From positions 1 to 21,584 of the forward strand of contig SPJO01000156.1 of assembly GCA_006844635.1 (NCBI GenBank): a stretch of 21,584 bases of DNA, read 5' to 3'. This document shows, one piece after another, positions 1 to 7,819 of the stretch. Position 1 is the first letter of the stretch. Every line of letters starts with the position of its first letter. The notes below the pieces were generated by a model. The model worked only from the letters and a program-made list of their open reading frames with translations, was not told the DNA's origin and did no database searches. Both the position numbers and the translations under genes were made by a program. This DNA comes from Methylophilaceae bacterium (GTDB lineage: Bacteria; Pseudomonadota; Gammaproteobacteria; Burkholderiales; Methylophilaceae).

Positions 1-167
1 TCCAGATAAGCGATATTGTCAAAGTGCTGATACTGCCAGAGTGATAACAATGCTCTTGATAAGCTGAGTACCGGTAAGCCAATGATATAAAGCGCAAGTA
101 ATGGGGCATAAAAGCCAGTGCGTGATAGTCGTTGCCAAAAAGACTTGAGGAAAGGTGTTTTAGTCAT
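1..167 (-). CDS. N-terminal part of a membrane protein, possibly LTA-synthase/sulfatase family (runs off the left edge)
   Basis: Reading leftward from an ATG at 167, the frame stays open for 55 codons to the edge of the window. The product begins MTKTPFLKSFWQRL and has a basic N-terminus followed by a hydrophobic segment (about residues 19-40, ending LSLSRALLSLW). This resembles the first membrane segment of bacterial LTA-synthase-like members of the alkaline phosphatase superfamily, which transfer phosphoglycerol-type head groups outside the cytoplasmic membrane. That match is recalled from family style, not proven, because the catalytic domain lies outside the window. An in-frame ATG at 179 would add MHAL; neither start has a strong ribosome binding site. 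The gene diverges from the PEtN transferase operon and has a sigma-54-like promoter element of its own just upstream. Confidence 0.5.
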   Translation of the reverse strand, partial: MTKTPFLKSFWQRLSRTGFYAPLLALYIIGLPVLSLSRALLSLWQYQHFDNIAYL

Positions 168-203
168 TAATGCATGCATTTCTATTGAGTAAGATAGATA
201 TAC

Positions 204-219
204 AGCACGTAGCATGCCA
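204..219 (-). promoter_or_regulatory. Candidate sigma-54 promoter for the leftward gene
   Basis: On the minus strand the element reads TGGCATGCTACGTGCT. The invariant GG (-24) and GC (-12) are separated by exactly 10 bases, and 10 of 12 positions fit the sigma-54 consensus TGGCACG-N4-TTGCW. The predicted start of transcription is near 193, giving a leader of roughly 15-25 nt before the ATG at 179 or 167. The -12 box is GTGC rather than TTGC, so on its own this is the weaker of the two divergent elements. Confidence 0.45.
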
Positions 220-272
220 CATGTAAAATTATAATTAATTCAATAGCTTACAAATTTCTCTAAACTATTCAA

Positions 273-336
273 TGCAGTTTTTGCATTAAATAATAATATT
301 GTTTTTTTAAACACTGCAAAGTTTGCAGTCTCTGCA
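273..336. promoter_or_regulatory. Cluster of TGCA palindromes, candidate enhancer (UAS) between divergent sigma-54 promoters
   Basis: Three inverted repeats of one pattern, TGCAR-N3-YTGCA, occur in 64 bp: TGCAG-TTT-TTGCA at 273-285, TGCAA-AGT-TTGCA at 315-327 and TGCAG-TCT-CTGCA at 324-336. The middle copy extends to a perfect 8-1-8 palindrome (313-329). The first two are 42 bp apart, four helical turns. Relative to the predicted starts they lie about 125-180 bp upstream of the rightward promoter and 85-140 bp upstream of the leftward one, the usual distance for NtrC-type activator sites. The cognate protein is unknown; the NtrC-family regulator at 7820-9163 is the obvious local candidate. 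Confidence 0.5.
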
Positions 337-429
337 CTCAAAGAGCTCAACCTGTGAACAGTAAGTCAAAAATAAAATACTTCTATTTATCAGCTGGTTA
401 AGGTTGACTGGCTTTCTAACTTTTTGATT

Positions 430-445
430 TGGCATTCTAATTGCT
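430..445 (+). promoter_or_regulatory. Sigma-54 (-24/-12) promoter of the PEtN transferase operon
   Basis: The sequence TGGCATTCTAATTGCT has GG and GC separated by 10 bases, an intact TGGCA and an intact TTGC followed by T; it is preceded by the preferred pyrimidine. Only the two bases after TGGCA depart from the sigma-54 consensus. Transcription would start near 456, leaving a 22-nt leader before the ATG at 479. A sigma-70 reading (TTGATT at 424, TAGATT at 448, spacer 18) is possible but poorer. Confidence 0.6.
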
Positions 446-478
446 GGTAGATTGAGCCTTTAACCATCAGACTGACAA

Positions 479-2185
479 ATGACTTTTTTCAATCGAAACG
501 TACTACTATCCCTTTTATTGTTTTGGTACCTAACCAGCATTACACAAGCGCTTGTTTTCTTAAATGGTGGGGAATTCAGTAGCTTTAGAGATGCAACCAT
601 TATTGCCTTTTTATGGTTAATCCCTGTCCTGTTACTGCCTCAGCATACAAAGAAAATCACTGCCGTTTTAGGGATTTTGCTCTGGTTGTTTGCGCTACCA
701 GGCTTTGGCTACTATCTAATTTATGGTCAAGAGCTCACGCAAAGTTTGATGTACATTGCATTCGAGTCTAACCCATTAGAAACGAGCGAATATTTACAAA
801 ACTATCTTGGTATTGGTGTGGCCATTAGTTTTATTGTTTTTACGCTGATTCCAGTTTTTATATGGTTAAAACTTAAGCCTATTCAAATACCAAAAAATTC
901 AGCTTACCTGTCTAGTTTGATGATTTTTTCTCTTATCTTCTTAACCCCGGCATTGAAAGCGGTTAGGCACGATATGAGCAAGGCTTATAGCAGCATGCAC
1001 CATCACTTTTCAGCAGCGCCCCCATGGCAGTTGGTCATGGGCTATCAGGACTACCAACGTGAATTAGCCTCCATCGAAAGTAATTTACTCAGTCTGGACA
1101 AGATTCCGCCATTAAACAATCTAACAGAAGCCCCAAAATCATTACCAACGACCGTTGTGATTGTGATTGGCGAGTCGACAACGCGCATGCACATGAGTTT
1201 ATATGGCTATCAGCGAAACACGAATCCGAAACTCAGTAGCATTAAGCACGAGCTCATTACATTCAATAATGTTTTTTCCTCTCGACCTTCAACGATAGAA
1301 AGCTTGGAGCAAGTGCTGACATTTGCTGATCAAGAACATCCCAATGATTATAAAAACACCCCGTCATTGATCTCGATGATGAAACAAGCTGGCTATAAAA
1401 CTTATTGGATTACGAACCAGCAGACCATAACTAAACGTAACACCATGTTAACCACTTTTGCCAAGCAAGCTGATGAGCAAATATTCTTAAACAATGCGCG
1501 CAATCAAAACTCCTATAGCTTTGATGAGAAGGTCATTGCACCATTCACTGAGAAATTAACTGATACTGCGCAGAAGAAACTGATTATTGTGCACTTACTG
1601 GGTACACACATGAAATATCAATATCGTTATCCAGATGCATATAATCACTTTAAAACAAGCCGCGGTCTTAAGGCCACACTATCTGACGATAAAGCTCAAC
1701 AAATCAATGAGTATGATAATGCGATTCGCTATAACGATCATGTTGTCTACGAGCTCATCAGCCGTTTGAAAAATAGCCCTCAGAAACAGCAAAGCTTACT
1801 CGTCTATTTTTCAGACCACGGTGAAGATGTCTATGACAGTAAACCATTTAGCTTTCAAGGTAGAAATGAAGGCAAACCAACTTATCCAATGTATGCCATT
1901 CCTTTTATGGTTTGGCATTCAAAAAACTGGGAATATGCTGACAAACTGAATGATCCAACGATCAAAAATAGGCAATATGACAATGCTGATTTCATTTACA
2001 CCTGGTCTGACATGCTGAGTCTTAGCTATGACGGATACCGTGATGATGAAAGCATTCTCAGCAAGGACTTCTCAGATGATGCTATTTTAGTAGGCGATCC
2101 ATACGGACGTTCAGACTTAAAAAATCTAGCGGGTACAACAACCATTAATAATCACGCAAGTGTCGTTCAGCCAATCGTTGATTAA
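479..2185 (+). CDS. Phosphoethanolamine transferase, CptA/EptC-like
   Basis: The 568-residue product has the layout of inner-membrane PEtN transferases: hydrophobic segments in the first about 160 residues, then a periplasmic alkaline-phosphatase-fold domain. The catalytic signature is VIVIGESTTRMHMSLYGY (residues 227-244); the nucleophilic threonine is T234 or its neighbour, with E232 as a metal ligand. GTH (376-378) and SDHGED (445-450) supply further zinc ligands. The GEST..R.MSLYGY form is typical of EptC/CptA enzymes, which add PEtN from phosphatidylethanolamine to LPS core or other surface targets, rather than EptA. It is first in an operon: the PAP2 gene begins 2 bases after its stop. 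The exact acceptor cannot be read from sequence. Confidence 0.88.
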   Translation: MTFFNRNVLLSLLLFWYLTSITQALVFLNGGEFSSFRDATIIAFLWLIPVLLLPQHTKKITAVLGILLWLFALPGFGYYLIYGQELTQSLMYIAFESNPLETSEYLQNYLGIGVAISFIVFTLIPVFIWLKLKPIQIPKNSAYLSSLMIFSLIFLTPALKAVRHDMSKAYSSMHHHFSAAPPWQLVMGYQDYQRELASIESNLLSLDKIPPLNNLTEAPKSLPTTVVIVIGESTTRMHMSLYGYQRNTNPKLSSIKHELITFNNVFSSRPSTIESLEQVLTFADQEHPNDYKNTPSLISMMKQAGYKTYWITNQQTITKRNTMLTTFAKQADEQIFLNNARNQNSYSFDEKVIAPFTEKLTDTAQKKLIIVHLLGTHMKYQYRYPDAYNHFKTSRGLKATLSDDKAQQINEYDNAIRYNDHVVYELISRLKNSPQKQQSLLVYFSDHGEDVYDSKPFSFQGRNEGKPTYPMYAIPFMVWHSKNWEYADKLNDPTIKNRQYDNADFIYTWSDMLSLSYDGYRDDESILSKDFSDDAILVGDPYGRSDLKNLAGTTTINNHASVVQPIVD

Positions 2186-2187
2186 TC

Positions 2188-2889
2188 ATGGCACAACTCA
2201 AGCAAACAACTCTTAATGTAAGTACTCACTACTGGCTATTAACTGCCATGGCAATCGCATTTATTGGTAAGTTTACCAATCTTGATTTGATGATTGAGGA
2301 CTTCTACTACGACACTCAGCTACACACCTTTATATGGCGGAATCGCTGGTTTGCAAAAGAGTTCATGCATCTCTATGTAAAAGAGTTCATTATCGCGGTT
2401 GCCTTGGTTTGCATTGGCTTTGTACTCATTGATCTGGCGCACCCACTTACATTCATGAACGTTTGGTTACGAATTCGATTACGCTTCATCACGGCTGCTG
2501 CCATTTTGGTGCCCTCTCTATTAACAGGCTTAAAGCATCTATCTATTCTGCACTGCCCATGGGATATACAACGCTATGGCGGAACATTACCTTATATAGG
2601 GTTATTTGACATTGCCCCTCCAAATATCAAAGCTGGACATTGCTTCCCTGCTGGACATGCCGCCACCGGCCTATGGTTAGCAGCTTTATGCGTGTTTTGG
2701 TTACCGCACAAGCCTCGCACAGCAAATATCGTTTTTTGCTTAGGTTTAGGAACAGGGTTTGTCTTAGGCTGGGTGCAACAAATGCGTGGTGCCCACTTTT
2801 TAACACATACGCTGTGGTCAACTTGGATTGCTGCTGCCGTTATTTTTATCATGCTTAGCTTAAGCAAACCCTGGTTGAAAAACCCTTAA
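2188..2889 (+). CDS. PAP2-family membrane phosphatase
   Basis: The 233-residue integral membrane protein carries the three phosphatase motifs of the PAP2 superfamily in relaxed form: K116 in KHLSILHCPWD, the PAGH signature at 154-157 within CFPAGHAATG, and R200 with H207 in MRGAHFLTHTLWS. The final Asp of the classical SRX5HX3D motif is not conserved. The active site should face the periplasm. Members act on lipid phosphates such as phosphatidylglycerol phosphate, undecaprenyl diphosphate or lipid A. Lying between two PEtN transferases, which release diacylglycerol from phosphatidylethanolamine, suggests a role in lipid A phosphate-group processing or lipid recycling; that is inference. It starts 2 bases after the preceding stop, so translational coupling is likely. 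Confidence 0.85.
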   Translation: MAQLKQTTLNVSTHYWLLTAMAIAFIGKFTNLDLMIEDFYYDTQLHTFIWRNRWFAKEFMHLYVKEFIIAVALVCIGFVLIDLAHPLTFMNVWLRIRLRFITAAAILVPSLLTGLKHLSILHCPWDIQRYGGTLPYIGLFDIAPPNIKAGHCFPAGHAATGLWLAALCVFWLPHKPRTANIVFCLGLGTGFVLGWVQQMRGAHFLTHTLWSTWIAAAVIFIMLSLSKPWLKNP

Positions 2890-2918
2890 TTGATAACCGC
2901 CATAACAAAGGAAAACTC

Positions 2919-4550
2919 ATGATCGATCATTGGATTCGTCAACATATCAATACGCAATTACGCATGATTCTATTCGTGACCATCTTTATTATGGCAACAG
3001 GAAATTGGGCGCTCTTCCAGCGGATGGCCGAAATATACCCTATCGCGCAAGGCAACCTAGTGTTCTTAACTTCATTAACGGCGCTCTTTACCGTATTAAC
3101 CGCTTTGTTTTTTATCAGCGTTTGTCACGGCAAAGCCACTCGCTGGTTGCTTGCATTATTTCTTATTATCGCTTCACAAGCTGCTTACTATATGGATACC
3201 TTTGGTGTCATTGTGGATGTTGTGATGATTGATAATATTGCCCAAACCAATCCGCAAGAGTTTGCCGGGTTGTTAAGTGTTAATTTAGTGATTAGAACAA
3301 TTCTTTTGGGGATTTTCCCTGCTTGGTTTGTCATTAAATACTGCCCATCCCCTTTTGGCATTTGGCCTGAGCTTAAGGCGCGGTTAGGTCTTTTGAGTTT
3401 ATTGCTCATCTCTTTAGTGGTTATCGTCGGCCCATTTACAGCCGGTTATGCTAGCTTTATTCGCGAACATAAAATCACACGTTTTTATGCAAACCCTACT
3501 TATACGGTTTACTCGACCATCAAATATGCGGCCGAAGCACTAAAACCCATTAAAAAGGTTGCCTTAAAACTCATTGCAGAAGACGGTGTTTTATTAGAAC
3601 CTGAAGCCGCTAGACCAGAATTAGTCATCATCGTCGTGGGTGAAACGGCACGCGCTGATCGCTTCTCATTAAACGGCTATCATAAAAAGACCAACCCACT
3701 TCTTGCCAAACAACATGTAGTAAGTTTAAGCAATGTCTCCTCATGCGGGACTTCTACAAGTGTTTCTGTACCATGCATGTTTTCTGCATTATCACGAAAA
3801 CAATACAATAAAGAAGATGCATTGAACCAGCAAAATGCCTTAGATATTCTGTTTGATCACGGTGTTCAAGTCTTATGGCGGGATAACAATTCTAACTCCA
3901 AAGGTGTTGCAACACGCGTGCCATATGAAGATTTTAAAACCCCTACATTGAATCCAAATTGTGAGGGTGAATGCCGCGACATAGGCATGTTGCATGATTT
4001 AAATAAATACATTGATGCGAGAAAGGGCAAAGACATCTTAATTGTCTTACATCAAATGGGGAATCATGGTCCTGAATACTATAGGAGATACCCAAAAGCA
4101 TTTGCGCGCTTTAAACCCATGTGTATGACTGGGGAGTTGAAAGACTGTACGCAAGAAGAAATTGACAATAGCTATGACAATGCTGTTTTATACACCGATT
4201 ATTTTTTATCGAAGGTTATCGATTTTTTAAAAAAGTATGATCATGACCATGCTGTCGCGATGTTATACGCCAGCGACCACGGCGAATCTTTAGGTGAGAG
4301 AGGTCTGTACTTACATGCTGCACCTTATGCCATCGCACCTAAAGAACAAACACACATCCCTGCAATTATGTGGATGGGGCAACACTTTGACTATAGGAAC
4401 GAACAGCTCATGCCCTATAAGGACTATCCATTAAGCCATGATGATTTGTTTTGTAGTTTATTAGTTGCTTTTGAAGTCAATACAAAAACCTGTGATGCAA
4501 AACAAGAAATGTTGATGGAGAATTTAGAACTAAAAGCAGCCCAGCTTTAG
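2919..4550 (+). CDS. eptA: Lipid A phosphoethanolamine transferase, EptA/MCR family
   Basis: This 543-residue protein has the classical EptA arrangement: hydrophobic segments over residues 15-180, then the periplasmic catalytic domain. VVGETARADRFSLNGY (239-254) contains the nucleophile T243 and metal ligand E242; GNHGP (381-385), ASDHGESLGE (451-460) and H466 complete the zinc site. Cysteine pairs C276/C286, C348/C352 and C402/C410 match the three disulfides typical of EptA and MCR enzymes. The family transfers PEtN from phosphatidylethanolamine to lipid A phosphates, reducing surface negative charge and polymyxin binding. A good ribosome binding site (AAAGGAAA) precedes the ATG. Its stop codon is only 1 bp from the stop of the convergent gene, so no terminator fits between them. 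Confidence 0.92.
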   Translation: MIDHWIRQHINTQLRMILFVTIFIMATGNWALFQRMAEIYPIAQGNLVFLTSLTALFTVLTALFFISVCHGKATRWLLALFLIIASQAAYYMDTFGVIVDVVMIDNIAQTNPQEFAGLLSVNLVIRTILLGIFPAWFVIKYCPSPFGIWPELKARLGLLSLLLISLVVIVGPFTAGYASFIREHKITRFYANPTYTVYSTIKYAAEALKPIKKVALKLIAEDGVLLEPEAARPELVIIVVGETARADRFSLNGYHKKTNPLLAKQHVVSLSNVSSCGTSTSVSVPCMFSALSRKQYNKEDALNQQNALDILFDHGVQVLWRDNNSNSKGVATRVPYEDFKTPTLNPNCEGECRDIGMLHDLNKYIDARKGKDILIVLHQMGNHGPEYYRRYPKAFARFKPMCMTGELKDCTQEEIDNSYDNAVLYTDYFLSKVIDFLKKYDHDHAVAMLYASDHGESLGERGLYLHAAPYAIAPKEQTHIPAIMWMGQHFDYRNEQLMPYKDYPLSHDDLFCSLLVAFEVNTKTCDAKQEMLMENLELKAAQL

Positions 4551-4551
4551 C

Positions 4552-5043
4552 TTATTTGCACGAAAATTGTGGGCGCCGTTTATAAATGCGATGATTCACA
4601 ATCCAAAGCGCAGCTTTAATCCGTTTATCCTGCTTACATGCATCAATATAGCCAATGGCACCGCGCGTTTTAGAGACATAGCGAATCACTGCTTCTTCTG
4701 AATCAACTGAGTACGGTGGCAGCACGCCGTTAAAGTATTGCTCATTCCAATAATCCGTTTGGTCTTGGGGCGTACTGCCTAAAACACTAGCGGAAAATAG
4801 CATTCTTAATGGATGCTCCGCATTTAAATTAACCGGCTTAATCGGTAAGCCTTCTGGCCAATAGCGCTGCTTACGCCAGAAAATTAGATTCAAGTTTTTC
4901 GGTGTCAGCTTCAGATCTTTAACGTTTTGGCCGCTGCCAATGACAATGGCGATTGGCACACTACTTGTACGGTCTACAGCATGCGCAGCCATGACCAAAT
5001 GCATGGCAGTGCTTATTAAGATAAGAGCAATGATTTTACGCAT
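4552..5043 (-). CDS. Small periplasmic phosphate-binding-protein-like protein (PstS-like domain), orphan
   Basis: The 163-residue product has a cleavable signal peptide (about 1-22, cleavage after AHA) and a single PBP-like domain of the type annotated as phosphate ABC transporter substrate-binding protein, with LTPKNLNLIFWRKQRYWPEG (47-66) and a GAIGYID motif (128-134). It is about half the size of a real PstS, and no ABC permease or ATPase gene is nearby, so a sensing or delivery role is more likely than transport; that is inference. Its ATG overlaps the stop codon of the porin gene (TAATG), indicating coupled translation. C136 and C162 could form a disulfide. The true ligand is unknown. 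Confidence 0.72.
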   Translation of the reverse strand: MRKIIALILISTAMHLVMAAHAVDRTSSVPIAIVIGSGQNVKDLKLTPKNLNLIFWRKQRYWPEGLPIKPVNLNAEHPLRMLFSASVLGSTPQDQTDYWNEQYFNGVLPPYSVDSEEAVIRYVSKTRGAIGYIDACKQDKRIKAALWIVNHRIYKRRPQFSCK

Positions 5044-6044
5044 TAAAAGAACAACGCATATGAGGTTAAAAAGCCTCTTGGGGAATCAGGCTGCGTACCA
5101 CTTCCTCCAGTAAACTCAAACTTTAATAAGTGTCTTGGTCTAACACGCCAAGCAGCGCCTAATAGCCAACGCTCATAAGCACCTTCATTCGGTCGTTGTA
5201 GCGTTTCTAATCGGGTAATCCAGTGCCATTGATGCAGGCCAATAAAACTAAGTGGAACAGCCGTTTGTAAATAAGCGCCGCTACCACCATCTTTATTCTT
5301 GGTACTGAGCCGCTGAAAGGCTTCTCCACTCACTTCTACCTGCTTAATATGGGTCACAAAATCTAGGCCGAGTAATTGGTAGTTTTCTGCATTTAAACCT
5401 TCTTCTCGATAAGAAAGAAATGAGAGACCGATATCAGACTGATTTTTTAAGCTAAAGCGTGCGCCATAAACATGGTTAAATTCCAGCTCTTGGTCTTCAA
5501 CGTCTTGATCATCGAGTACTTCTGAGAATACTTTATATTCAAACGCGCTATTCCAAACGGGTAAGGCTCCAAAAACCATGATGCCATTTGTCCCAGTCGG
5601 AAAGAGTCGTGAGGTCACAGAAGGCCGCGTACTCGTCCAAACAAGCGGCGCTGCATGTAATAAATTCCAGCGACTATTCGGGGTTAGAAATCGACCAACA
5701 CGGAGATTAACTTTTTCTGAAAAATTGTAATCAAAATAAAACCGTTCTAAATCCACCCGTGCGCTTTCACTTTGAAAGTGTTCTTCATCATCCCAAGAGA
5801 GCGGGTTTTCTAACTCGATCTCACTAAAAAAACTCCAACGGCTATCACCATTCCAAGTGGTGAGTAAACTAATTTCATTCAATGCCGCACGGGCATCTTC
5901 ATTACGTTCTAATGTAAAGCCAGCGCTGGCATAGCCACCTACATTAAAGCCATCTTTCCAGCTGGTTTCTTCATCAGCCATGACAGGCTTGCATAGTGCC
6001 AACAGGCTAGCTAAACTGGCTATTAGGATGATCATTTTTCTCAT
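5043..6044 (-). CDS. Outer-membrane beta-barrel porin-like protein
   Basis: The product is 333 residues with a signal peptide (1-23, cleavage after VMA). Its remainder alternates polar and aromatic residues as in beta strands, for example WSFFSEIELENP, RFYFDYNFSEKVNLRVGRF and HLLKFEFTGGSG. It ends in a phenylalanine (SYALFF), the outer-membrane insertion signal recognised by BamA. No hydrophobic helices are seen beyond the signal peptide. It resembles phosphate-selective-porin-like or uncharacterised porin families but cannot be assigned to one. It is first in a two-gene operon with the binding-protein-like gene and diverges from the sensor kinase gene across 109 bp that contain a sigma-54-like promoter. 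Confidence 0.78.
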   Translation of the reverse strand: MRKMIILIASLASLLALCKPVMADEETSWKDGFNVGGYASAGFTLERNEDARAALNEISLLTTWNGDSRWSFFSEIELENPLSWDDEEHFQSESARVDLERFYFDYNFSEKVNLRVGRFLTPNSRWNLLHAAPLVWTSTRPSVTSRLFPTGTNGIMVFGALPVWNSAFEYKVFSEVLDDQDVEDQELEFNHVYGARFSLKNQSDIGLSFLSYREEGLNAENYQLLGLDFVTHIKQVEVSGEAFQRLSTKNKDGGSGAYLQTAVPLSFIGLHQWHWITRLETLQRPNEGAYERWLLGAAWRVRPRHLLKFEFTGGSGTQPDSPRGFLTSYALFF

Positions 6045-6061
6045 ATTAATCTCGATTTCTC

Positions 6062-6091
6062 TAACGATAACGTTACTTTGTAAGGCAAAGT
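6062..6091. repeat. Adjoining inverted repeats in the porin leader
   Basis: Two small inverted repeats sit back to back: TAACG-ATAA-CGTTA (6062-6075, containing the perfect palindrome TAACGTTA) and ACTTTG-TAAGG-CAAAGT (6075-6091). They lie between the predicted sigma-54 start (near 6084) and the porin ATG, so they could be a repressor site or an mRNA leader structure. Function unknown. Confidence 0.35.
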
Positions 6092-6094
6092 TTA

Positions 6095-6110
6095 TGCAAG
6101 ATTTGCGCCA
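6095..6110 (-). promoter_or_regulatory. Sigma-54 (-24/-12) promoter of the porin/binding-protein operon
   Basis: On the minus strand the element reads TGGCGCAAATCTTGCA: GG and GC are separated by 10 bases, TGGC and TTGCA are intact, and 10 of 12 consensus positions match. The predicted start is near 6084, about 40 nt before the ATG. The same bases also contain TGCAA-GAT-TTGCG, close to the palindrome seen upstream of the PEtN operon, so the site could instead or additionally be a regulator operator. On the plus strand, AGGCAAAGTTTATGCA (6083-6098) is a much weaker sigma-54-like match pointing toward the kinase gene. Confidence 0.55.
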
Positions 6111-6153
6111 TCACATAAGATTGTCTCACTAGTTTAGATGAAAGAGAAATGAT

Positions 6154-7818
6154 ATGTTGAAGCGTTTAAGCATTAAGCAACTCCTTTTGCTTGCCTTCTT
6201 ATTAGCAGGCTTGCTACCTGCAATGGCGGTTAGCTTTTTAAGTTACTTCCAAACCCGATCTGTCCTCAAACAGGAAATTACCCGCGACCTGCAAACACTC
6301 AGTAATGCGGTTTCAAATGATATTGAACGCATGCTATTTGAACGCATGCGTAACGTGCAATCCTGGAGCCAACTTTCTATTATGCAAGAATTAGCCATAG
6401 GCGATATCGATAAGCGCTTATCTATTTTCTTAAACGGTTTAGCATTAAGCTACGCTGACACCTACCATGCGATTTATGTTGAGGATTTGCAAGGCAATAT
6501 TATTGCGAGTAATCAGGCGCAGATGATCGGTCAAAACAAGCTTAGAAAATCATTTTGGTTTAATGCTAACTTCACTAATAAACCGCTAAAATTTTATAAG
6601 GTTGATGATGGCATTTTGGCCATCACAACATCATTGTTAGACATCAATACTGACCAACCTATCGGTACCCTCGTTGTAGAGTTTAATTGGAGTACCGTGC
6701 AAAACTCGCTGAATACAGCAATGAAAGAAACCACTACCGCAGCATTATTAGATGGTGAAAATAATGTATTAGCTGCTACGAGCAACTGGAAAAACATTGA
6801 GCCTCAACACGGCATGATTGTCACCAGCCAATTCAGCAAGCAATCCCCAATCCCCCACTGGAAAGTGCGCATTGAAAAACTCTACTCTGATGCCGTTGCC
6901 CCAGTACACCGCCTAGCGTATATCTTTTTAGGGCTGCTCGTTGCGACGCTATTGTTAGCAGCCATCACCGTTAGGCCAATTGCGAATGCTATTACACAAC
7001 CCCTGTCTCAGCTAACAGCCTTTGTAAGAGGGTTTGCATTAGAGAAGCAATCAAAACCACCTCACGATGGTCCGCCAGAAGTGCGTGAATTAGGCGACGC
7101 TTTTGAAACCATGACCCATGACTTACAAAAATCTCAAGATAAACTAACCCGTGCAGCTAAATTAGCTGCGGTAGGTGAAATGGCCGCTGCGATGAGCCAT
7201 GAAGTTCGCACGCCACTTGGCATCTTGCGCTCATCAACCGACGTACTTAAACGGGAAAAAGGTATTTCAGAAGAGGGTCAGGAAGTCCTCGGGTTTATCA
7301 ATAGTGAGACAGAGCGGCTCAATAAATTAGTGTCTACGTTGATTGATGCGGCGCGCCCTCGTTTGCCTGTTTTTACTAACGTTGATTTAACGCAACTGAT
7401 TTCAAATGTCATTGGTTTGTTACAAGCCCAAGCGGAAGCTAAAACCATTAACATGATCTTTGATTCGCAAGACCGTACAATCAATGCTGAGTTGGATGCA
7501 GACCAGATGATACAAGTGTTGATGAATCTCATGATGAATGCCATACAAGTGTTACCCAAAGGCGGACAGATTGCCGTCAAGCTAAAACAAACTGAACGTC
7601 AAACCATGATAACAGTCAGTGATAATGGCGAAGGTATTGCGGCAGAACATCAAGCAGATATTTTTGAGCCCTTTTTTACTAAGCGTTCTGGCGGTGTTGG
7701 TTTAGGGTTAGCCATCGTTAAACAAATTATTCAAGCACACAATGGGGATATTCATTACCAAACGAGCTCAATGGGTGGTGCACAGTTTACAATAACGCTT
7801 CCAACACAAACAGGTTAG
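6154..7818 (+). CDS. Membrane sensor histidine kinase with Cache-type periplasmic domain
   Basis: The 554-residue kinase has a first membrane helix (about 9-30), a 220-residue periplasmic region of double-Cache style (YHAIYVEDLQGNIIAS at 104-119), a second helix (about 254-273) and a HAMP-like linker. The HisKA segment LAAVGEMAAAMSHEVRTP contains the phospho-accepting H349. The HATPase domain shows an N box (N462 region), DNGEG (490-494) and GVGLGLAIVK (514-523). Cache domains usually bind small molecules directly in the periplasm. It phosphorylates, by inference, the response regulator whose ATG begins 1 base after its stop. Divergent orientation to the porin and binding-protein genes suggests that operon is its target and perhaps part of signal delivery. 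Confidence 0.92.
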   Translation: MLKRLSIKQLLLLAFLLAGLLPAMAVSFLSYFQTRSVLKQEITRDLQTLSNAVSNDIERMLFERMRNVQSWSQLSIMQELAIGDIDKRLSIFLNGLALSYADTYHAIYVEDLQGNIIASNQAQMIGQNKLRKSFWFNANFTNKPLKFYKVDDGILAITTSLLDINTDQPIGTLVVEFNWSTVQNSLNTAMKETTTAALLDGENNVLAATSNWKNIEPQHGMIVTSQFSKQSPIPHWKVRIEKLYSDAVAPVHRLAYIFLGLLVATLLLAAITVRPIANAITQPLSQLTAFVRGFALEKQSKPPHDGPPEVRELGDAFETMTHDLQKSQDKLTRAAKLAAVGEMAAAMSHEVRTPLGILRSSTDVLKREKGISEEGQEVLGFINSETERLNKLVSTLIDAARPRLPVFTNVDLTQLISNVIGLLQAQAEAKTINMIFDSQDRTINAELDADQMIQVLMNLMMNAIQVLPKGGQIAVKLKQTERQTMITVSDNGEGIAAEHQADIFEPFFTKRSGGVGLGLAIVKQIIQAHNGDIHYQTSSMGGAQFTITLPTQTG

Positions 7819-7819
7819 T

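Noticed and set aside
360..445. PmrA/BasR-type direct repeat upstream of the PEtN operon
   Set aside because: No CTTAA-type repeats at the expected spacing; the only direct repeat, TTCTAA twice 21 bp apart, does not match.
424..453. Sigma-70 promoter TTGATT-N18-TAGATT before the first PEtN transferase gene
   Set aside because: Long spacer and imperfect boxes; the sigma-54 element overlapping it fits its consensus much better. Not excluded.
6175..6192. AAGCAA-N6-TTGCTT inverted repeat inside the kinase coding start as an activator site for the porin promoter
   Set aside because: The distance is plausible, but spacing and half-sites differ from the TGCA palindromes and it lies in coding sequence.
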